Assembly (NCBI RefSeq): GCF_900119365.1 | Contig: NZ_FPJO01000002.1 | Span: 372,001 to 436,000, forward strand | From: Streptomyces atratus | Lineage (GTDB): Bacteria; Actinomycetota; Actinomycetes; Streptomycetales; Streptomycetaceae | DNA length: 64,000 nucleotides | Reading direction: 5' to 3' | Notes under the pieces: model-generated | Seen by the model: the letters and a program-made list of their open reading frames with translations, nothing else | Told to the model about the DNA's origin: nothing | Database searches by the model: none | Program-made: the position numbers and the translations under genes | Shown: positions 58,826 through 64,000 of the stretch, piece by piece | Layout: every line of letters begins with the position of its first letter | How positions within the stretch are numbered: position 1 is the first letter of the stretch

Positions 58826-59763
58826 CAGACGTCGATCTTGGACAGGCGTCGGATCACGAGGAATCCGATCGCGTACAGGGCAAGAGAGACGATCACCGCG
58901 ACCTGGCCGATGAGTGCACCGGTCATACGGTCGAGAGCGCCGGGCATGACCGCGTTCATCAGGAGCATGGCGCCCAGGCCGAAAGCGGGAACGGCATAGG
59001 CCGTGACCGTCACCTGGGACAGCTGGGTCTTGACCTCTCGTCGGGTCTCCTTGCGCTCCTCCAAGGTCTCGGTGAGGTTGCGCAGCGAGCTGACGACCGT
59101 ACCGCCGGCCCGGTTGGAAAGGACCAGGGTGGTCACGAGGACGACGAGCTCGCGGGAGGGCAGCCGGTCGGTGAGTTCGCTCATCGCGTCATCAAGGGAT
59201 TCACCGACGGCGAGGCGACGGGCGACCCGGGCCAGTTCCTCGCCCGCCGGATCCTCCAGCTCGTCGGCCGCCATGCCGATGGACGTACGCAGCGCCAGGC
59301 CGGCCTGGGTGGCGTTGGCGAGGATGCGGGCGAGCTCGGGAAGCTGATTGATGAAGTGCTCGGTGCGCTTGGTCCGTTGCCAGTTCAGGAAGGCGTTGGT
59401 TCCCCAGAGACCGATGAGCGCGGCGACCGGGCCGAAGAAGCTGGCGAGCAGGGACGAAGCGATCATCCAGAGCCCCGCCATGGCGACGAAGGCGTAGACG
59501 AAGAACTCGCCCGGGGTGATGTCGAGGCCGGTGGCGGCCAGCTTCAGTTCGAGCTTCCGGCCCAGGCCGGTCTTCCGCAGCCGGCTGTCCAGTGCCCGGA
59601 ACCGGCGACGGCGGCCCGTCTCCGGTATGTGCCCGGTGTGTGAGAGCCGGTCCACCAGGGCGTCCCGGTCGGCCCTGCCACCGCTGTAGGCGTGCAGACC
59701 CGCGACGCCGGTGACGCCGGCGAGCAGCGTGACGCCGATGGTGAGTAGAGGGAGATTCGTCAT
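58825..59763 (-). CDS. tadB: Tad pilus inner-membrane platform protein TadB
   Basis: A 312-residue T2SSF-domain membrane protein: N-terminal helix (LLTIGVTLLAGVTGVAGLHA), two central helices (FFVYAFVAMAGLWMIASSLL and FFGPVAALIGLWG), the T2SSF domain (FINQLPELARILANATQAGLA, SLDDAMSELTDRLPS, GGTVVSSLRNLTETLEERKE) and two C-terminal helices. ATG 59763 is 11 nt past the cpaF stop; a longer in-frame start would overlap cpaF. Part of the continuous Tad operon. Confidence 0.93.
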   Translation of the reverse strand: MTNLPLLTIGVTLLAGVTGVAGLHAYSGGRADRDALVDRLSHTGHIPETGRRRRFRALDSRLRKTGLGRKLELKLAATGLDITPGEFFVYAFVAMAGLWMIASSLLASFFGPVAALIGLWGTNAFLNWQRTKRTEHFINQLPELARILANATQAGLALRTSIGMAADELEDPAGEELARVARRLAVGESLDDAMSELTDRLPSRELVVLVTTLVLSNRAGGTVVSSLRNLTETLEERKETRREVKTQLSQVTVTAYAVPAFGLGAMLLMNAVMPGALDRMTGALIGQVAVIVSLALYAIGFLVIRRLSKIDV

Positions 59764-59773
59764 GGCTCGGTAC

Positions 59774-61111
59774 CTAGTTGGCCTCTCGGGTGGCGAGCTG
59801 TTCGGCGGATTCGGCAACCCCGAAGGCCTGCGGGACGGGCTGGCTGGCCATGTAGAGGCGCTCGGCGATCTTGCGCGGGATCGGGAGGTACTTGAACTCG
59901 CCGTTGATCCGTCCTTCGGCGTCCATGGGCTGGGCGTCGAACCGGGCAACGGACACGATGCGGTAGGGGTCCCTGCCGTGCGAGTCGAGAACGGCGATCT
60001 CGGTGATCTTGCGGGAACCGTCGGCGTGGCGGGTCAGCTGGACGATCACGTCGACGGCGCTGTTGATCTGGTCGTGCAGCGCCTCGAACGGGATCTCGAT
60101 CTCGGACATCGAGGCCAGGGTCTGCAGACGCATGAGCGCGTCCTCGGCGTTGTTGGCGTGGACGGTGGCGAGCGAGCCGTCGTGACCGGTCGACATCGCC
60201 TGGAGCATGTCGAGCGACTCACCACCACGGACCTCACCGACGACGATGCGGTCGGGGCGCATACGCAGGGAGTTGCGGACCAGGTCACGGATGCTGATCT
60301 GGCCCTTCCCCTCGACGTTCGCCGGCCGGGACTCCAGCCGGATGACGTGGCTCTGCTGGAGCTGGAGCTCCGCGGAGTCCTCGATGGTGACGATGCGCTC
60401 GCTGTCGGGGATCAGACCGGAGAGCGCGTTGAGGAGGGTCGTCTTCCCGGTACCGGTGGCTCCGGAGACGATCACATTGAGTTTTGCCTGGACGAGCCCG
60501 GACAGCAGAATCAGCATCTGCTCGTCGAGCGAGCCGACGTTGATCATTTCCTGGAGGGTGAAGGCCCTCGGGAACCGTCGGATGGTGAGCGTCGCACCGG
60601 TCAGCGACAGCGGCGGGATGATGACGTTGACACGCTCACCACTGGGTAGACGCGCGTCAACCATGGGGTTTGACTCGTCGACGCGGCGGTTGACCGTCGA
60701 CACGATGCGTTCGATCGTCTGCATCAGCTGCTCGTGCGAACTGAAACGCATCGGCAGCTTCTCGACCTTGCCGCTGCGCTCGACGAAGATCTGGTCCGGT
60801 CCGTTCACCATGATTTCGGTGATGGACGCGTCTTCGAGAAGCGGTTCCAGAATGCCGAGCCCGAGGGCCTCGTCGACGACCCGGCGGATCAGCTGGGTGC
60901 GTTCGACGGTCGAGAGGACCGGCCCTTCGCGGCTGATGATGTGGCTGAGCACGCGCTCCAGCCGCGCTCGCCGGTCTGCGGCGGCGAGCGACGACATCTC
61001 GGCCAGGTCGATCTCTTCGAGCAGCTTGGCGCGGTACGTGGCCACCATGTGGCTGTCCTCCCGCGCCCCGCCGTTCTTCTCGGGGGCGGTCATGCGTGCC
61101 CGCAGACTCAT
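59774..61111 (-). CDS. cpaF: Tad secretion ATPase CpaF/TadA
   Basis: A 445-residue hexameric secretion ATPase that powers pilus assembly. An N-terminal helical domain (about 25-110) is followed by the catalytic core with VNGPDQIFVERSGK, Walker A SGATGTGKTTLLNAL, Asp box RIVTIEDSAELQ, Walker B RPDRIVVGEVRGGE, and the His box GSLATVHANN. All nucleotide-binding motifs are intact. GAGGAG precedes the ATG by 7 nt. It lies 59 nt after the second TadE-like gene. Confidence 0.96.
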   Translation of the reverse strand: MSLRARMTAPEKNGGAREDSHMVATYRAKLLEEIDLAEMSSLAAADRRARLERVLSHIISREGPVLSTVERTQLIRRVVDEALGLGILEPLLEDASITEIMVNGPDQIFVERSGKVEKLPMRFSSHEQLMQTIERIVSTVNRRVDESNPMVDARLPSGERVNVIIPPLSLTGATLTIRRFPRAFTLQEMINVGSLDEQMLILLSGLVQAKLNVIVSGATGTGKTTLLNALSGLIPDSERIVTIEDSAELQLQQSHVIRLESRPANVEGKGQISIRDLVRNSLRMRPDRIVVGEVRGGESLDMLQAMSTGHDGSLATVHANNAEDALMRLQTLASMSEIEIPFEALHDQINSAVDVIVQLTRHADGSRKITEIAVLDSHGRDPYRIVSVARFDAQPMDAEGRINGEFKYLPIPRKIAERLYMASQPVPQAFGVAESAEQLATREAN

Positions 61112-61170
61112 TGCGTAACTCCTCGCTCAGACGTGCTAGTGGTGCTCCGGTGTTGCGATGCGGGCCCCGC

Positions 61171-61569
61171 TCACCCTCGCGGCATGGTGGAACTGCGACT
61201 GGCCCAGCCCCAGTCGTCGATTCCGGGCACAACGGAGGGGATCCTCACGCGAGTGGTGTACGTCACTTCGCCGGTCCCGTCGTCGCTGCTGAACTTCGAG
61301 TTCTTGTAGCTGCCGAGCCAGTCGCTCATCGCGTCGCGCCCCGCCCGCTCCGAGTCCCCGCGCGGCACGTCCTGGGTGGCGGTACGCGCGGCCGCACGGG
61401 CACCGGTGCCCGCCTGGTTGGCGGCGTACGCGGCGACCCCCAGCTGAATCGCGAAGAGGCCCACCAGGAGCAGCAGCGGGATGAAGCCCATGTACTCGAT
61501 GGCGACCTGGCCGCGGTCCCGGCGGTTCGCGGCGGCCTTCCGGCCCGGTGTGTGTACGCGCATGCTCAT
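61171..61569 (-). CDS. TadE-like pseudopilin 2
   Basis: A 132-residue protein with a basic leader, the prepilin-like motif DRG|QVAIEY (Glu at +5) and helix GFIPLLLLVGLFAIQLGVA, then ANQAGTGARAAARTATQD, a typical TadE helix, and a small exported domain. ATG 61569 overlaps the upstream gene stop (ATGA). It is probably a minor pilin or pseudopilin processed by the same prepilin peptidase. Confidence 0.9.
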   Translation of the reverse strand: MSMRVHTPGRKAAANRRDRGQVAIEYMGFIPLLLLVGLFAIQLGVAAYAANQAGTGARAAARTATQDVPRGDSERAGRDAMSDWLGSYKNSKFSSDDGTGEVTYTTRVRIPSVVPGIDDWGWASRSSTMPRG

Positions 61570-62033
61570 CGCTCGGCCTCCAGCGGCGACGCGGCGTTGC
61601 CCTCGATGGTCATCGGCCAGTTGAGTACTCCGGGCACCAGGACCGGCACCCGCAGCTTCACGGTGGCCTTGTACAGCGCGCCGGAGCTCTCGCACTTCGT
61701 CCGCTTCATGGACTTCCGCCAGACCGTCGGCAGGTCCTCCTTGGCCGCGTCCCGGCACGCCTGTCCGCGCGTGCCCTGCGCGATGGCGCCCTTGTGTGCC
61801 GCCTGGTCCGCCGAGTTCCCCGCCAGGGAGAACGTGTAGCCGATCAGCGCGCACTGCCAGAGCGCGATCAGCAGCAGGATGATCAGCGGTGTGACGCCCA
61901 GGAACTCGATCGCGGTCTGGCCGCGGTCTCGCCCGCGGCCGAGGAGGCGGGCGCGCATCCCGTCCCCGACCGGGGCGGCGTCACCATAACGCCTTCCCCG
62001 TATCTCCGTGTCTTTCGTCTCGGTAAGTGCCAT
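61566..62033 (-). CDS. TadE-like pseudopilin 1
   Basis: A 155-residue protein: hydrophilic leader of about 36 residues, prepilin-like DRG|QTAIEF (Glu at +5), helix LGVTPLIILLLIALWQCALI, the TadE helix AGNSADQAAHKGAIAQ, and an exported domain with two cysteines (QACRDAA, KCESSG) that may form a disulfide. It is coupled to the next gene by a 4-nt overlap and follows cpaE by 15 nt. Confidence 0.9.
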   Translation of the reverse strand: MALTETKDTEIRGRRYGDAAPVGDGMRARLLGRGRDRGQTAIEFLGVTPLIILLLIALWQCALIGYTFSLAGNSADQAAHKGAIAQGTRGQACRDAAKEDLPTVWRKSMKRTKCESSGALYKATVKLRVPVLVPGVLNWPMTIEGNAASPLEAER

Positions 62034-62048
62034 TGGTCAACTTGCCCC

Positions 62049-63332
62049 CTAGGTCGTCGGCCGTTTCCTGGAGTCGCCGTCGCGGTCGCGTCGGCGCCCG
62101 ATCGAGCCTCGGTCGTTCTTGAACTTCGCGCCGGTCTTCGCGCCGTTCTTCTCCTTCTCAGGAACCTTGACGATGCCGAGCTCGCCCGCAAGGGCCCAGA
62201 GGGCCTGTTTGACCGTGCTCTTGGAGTCGAGTTCGTGCAGCCGGCCGGCGTCGACGACGGCCTGGAGTTCCTTGAAGTTCGCCGGAATCGCGGTGTTGGC
62301 CGTGCTGGTGCCGGTGATCTTCTCGATCAGCTGCGGCTGGATCTCGGTGTTGCGGATGAAGCGGTTGACGACGGTGACCGTCTCCTCCGCCTTGCGGATC
62401 TGGAGCCGGTCCCACATCCGTACGACACGCTTGGCTCCGCGCACCGCGATCACATCGGGTGTGGTGACCAGCAGTGCCGTGTCGGCCATCTCGATGGCCG
62501 CCGCGCTGGCGCCCTGGAGCTGGCTGCCGCAGTCGACGATCAGGACCTCGTAGCGCGAGCGCATGGCGCTGACGATCTGCCGGGCCGAGCGGTCGCTGAC
62601 CTCCTCGGCGCTCTCGCCCTCGCTGGGTGCCAGGAGCAGCGCCAGACCGGTGCCGTGGCTGAACACGGCGTCGGACAGGACGCGCGGCGAGATGTCGGTG
62701 ATCGACGACAGGTCGACGATGGAACGCCGGAACTGCACATCGAGGTACGAGCCGATGTCACCGGCCTGGAGGTCCATGTCGACCAGGGCGACAGTGCGCC
62801 CGGACGCCTGGGCCGCCAGGGCCAGTTGTACGGCGGTGACGGTGGTCCCGACGCCGCCCTTGGCGCCGCTGACGCTGATGACCGTACCGCCGGGACCGGT
62901 GAAGACATCGGCCCCGGTGGTCAGGTGGCGTCGGACTCCGACGGACCATTGGGCCGCGGATTGAACCCTGCTGGCCAATTCCTCATAGCTCAGGGGGAGG
63001 GTGACGACACCACGCGCACCCGACTCCATCGCGGACGAGAACAGACCGGGGGTGACATCGGCGGTGATCAGCACGACCCCGATGGCGGGGAAGCGCAGGG
63101 AGACCTCCCGGATCAGTTCCAGGGCCGGCACCGGTCCGATCCGCTCGTGGACCAGCACGACCTCGGGCAGATCGTCGAGCGACTCGCCCGCGAGGCGGGC
63201 GAGGGTGTCGATGAGCTGGGTCGAGTCGCTGACCGGAGCGGCCGGCTCCGCGTCGGGGAGCTGGCTGAGCAGGGTGGTGACGGATCTGGCCGCGTCGACG
63301 TCACCGACGGCCGGGAGGATCCTCGTGGTCAT
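62049..63332 (-). CDS. cpaE: CpaE/TadZ-like AAA ATPase of the Tad locus
   Basis: A 427-residue protein. A receiver-like N-terminal domain without an obvious phosphoacceptor site (VVLVHERIGPVPALELIREV, about 1-135) is followed by a MinD/ParA-type ATPase with deviant Walker A GAKGGVGTT, switch VDMDLQAGDIG and VLIVDCGSQLQ, and a C-terminal basic tail (KNDRGSIGRRRDRDGD). CpaE/TadZ proteins place the Tad machinery at the pole or membrane site. ATG 63332 has GAGGA just upstream. Confidence 0.93.
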   Translation of the reverse strand: MTTRILPAVGDVDAARSVTTLLSQLPDAEPAAPVSDSTQLIDTLARLAGESLDDLPEVVLVHERIGPVPALELIREVSLRFPAIGVVLITADVTPGLFSSAMESGARGVVTLPLSYEELASRVQSAAQWSVGVRRHLTTGADVFTGPGGTVISVSGAKGGVGTTVTAVQLALAAQASGRTVALVDMDLQAGDIGSYLDVQFRRSIVDLSSITDISPRVLSDAVFSHGTGLALLLAPSEGESAEEVSDRSARQIVSAMRSRYEVLIVDCGSQLQGASAAAIEMADTALLVTTPDVIAVRGAKRVVRMWDRLQIRKAEETVTVVNRFIRNTEIQPQLIEKITGTSTANTAIPANFKELQAVVDAGRLHELDSKSTVKQALWALAGELGIVKVPEKEKNGAKTGAKFKNDRGSIGRRRDRDGDSRKRPTT

Positions 63333-63339
63333 TCGATCC

Positions 63340-64000
63340 TCACTTGTCCTTGTCGAGCGTGTAGGTGCGGTCGCCCGGACGGATGGTGCTGTCGCTGCCG
63401 GAGGCAAGGAGCGCGAGGCGTACGTGCGCCGCGAAGGACTCGGCGTAGGCGATGCGCTGGGTGTCGAGCGTGTTGAGCGCGAAGGTGATCGGGACAGCCT
63501 CGGTACCCATGTTTGACTTGCCGTCGTTGCTGGGCTCCAGGGCGGTCAGCTTGCCGACGTCCAGCACCTTGGCGTTGGAGACGATGACCTTCGACTGGGA
63601 CGGTTCCCCGTCCTTCTCACTCTCGAAGGTGGCGTAGATGTTGACCGTGGCGCCGGGGGTGATCTTGCCCGCGACACCGGTCGCTGCGTCGATCATGATG
63701 GCGATCTCCTGCTCCCCGGGCTGCAGTTCGGGACGCCGCTGCATCATGTCGGACTGGAGCAGCGAACCCTTGCGCAGCTGGGTGACGGCGATCTTGCCGT
63801 TCACCTCGGAGAGATCGGTGACCGCGTTGGTGGAGAGCCAGCGCTTGGGCATCGAGATCTTCTCGAACTGCCCGGAGGACAGGGCGGTATAGGGGGCTAC
63901 GTCGGACTTCAGCTGGTAGGCCGAGACCTCCGGCCCGACCTTGGAGTTGACATCGCTGATCACCGAGAGCACGCCGGCGAAGGCGCCGAAGGCGCACAGA
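63340..64000 (-). CDS. cpaB: CpaB/RcpC-like SAF-domain pilus assembly protein (5' end cut by window)
   Basis: The N-terminus lies beyond the window; about 220 C-terminal residues are visible. A membrane segment (CAFGAFAGVLSVISD) precedes a SAF-type domain (VAPYTALSSGQFEKISMPKR) and an RcpC-like region (RKGSLLQSDM, EIAIMIDAATGVAGKITPGATVNIYATF). CpaB/RcpC helps build the pilus conduit in the envelope. It is the first visible gene of the minus-strand Tad operon, with its stop 7 nt before the cpaE start. Confidence 0.88.
   Translation of the reverse strand, partial: LCAFGAFAGVLSVISDVNSKVGPEVSAYQLKSDVAPYTALSSGQFEKISMPKRWLSTNAVTDLSEVNGKIAVTQLRKGSLLQSDMMQRRPELQPGEQEIAIMIDAATGVAGKITPGATVNIYATFESEKDGEPSQSKVIVSNAKVLDVGKLTALEPSNDGKSNMGTEAVPITFALNTLDTQRIAYAESFAAHVRLALLASGSDSTIRPGDRTYTLDKDK

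Overview
The window looks like a Streptomyces (or very close actinobacterial) chromosome. GC content is very high with GC-rich third codon positions, GTG starts are common, several genes appear to be leaderless, and the families are typical: WhiJ-type XRE/DUF5753 regulators, SpoIIE-type phosphatase, F420-type oxidoreductase, AhpCD-OxyR and a Tad/Flp pilus locus. I saw no rRNA, tRNA, CRISPR array, insertion sequence or phage module.

Layout. 1-6 kb: a GAF-PP2C-HATPase phosphatase, a catalase and a class A penicillin-binding protein. 6-11 kb: an SPFH membrane protein with a small ribbon-helix-helix-like partner, then a PadR-ABC-FtsX efflux/stress operon. 11-13.4 kb: the divergent oxyR / ahpC-ahpD peroxide module with a 37-bp OxyR-like operator. 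13.4-24 kb: housekeeping genes (AI-2E permease, lytic transglycosylase with a structured leader, PhoH, isoprenyl transferase, aldo/keto reductase, lipoprotein, AlkZ-like winged-helix protein, methyltransferase).

23.2-32.7 kb is the most unusual part. A prepilin peptidase and a DUF192 protein are followed by two large, similarly built proteins (25402-27402 and 29306-31705). Each has a multi-helix membrane head, then a Flp-type prepilin cleavage motif (G|xTAMEY) and pilin helix near residue 177, then a large exported region. In the second protein this region ends in a Tox-REase-5-like nuclease, and the next gene is an Imm52-like immunity protein. The first protein is followed by a lipoprotein and a DUF3592-like membrane protein. 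A 16-bp palindrome (TGGGNCCNNGGNCCCA) lies upstream of these genes, of the prepilin peptidase, and of the true Flp pilin 24-30 kb away. I read this as a pilus-linked contact-toxin system sharing regulation and processing with the Tad pilus; this is inference.

32.7-46.6 kb: DinB, a luciferase-like oxidoreductase, a Ser/Thr kinase fused to an MFS transporter, a serine hydrolase, two small enzyme/regulator groups, and an MFS-GH3-carboxylesterase operon facing a TetR gene. 46.9-52 kb: a tandem duplication of a three-gene WhiJ/AbaA/BldB-like module, with stretches of identical DNA between copies and a small membrane gene and ABC-transporter relic between them. 52.3-53 kb: a DHFR-like reductase.

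53-64 kb (minus strand): a Tad/Flp locus running cpaB (cut by the window edge), cpaE, two TadE-like genes, cpaF, tadB, tadC, a sensor kinase, a response regulator, flp pilin, TadG-like gene, lipoprotein and OmpA-like protein. It lacks its own prepilin peptidase, so the one at 23.3 kb probably serves both this pilus and the pilin-headed proteins.
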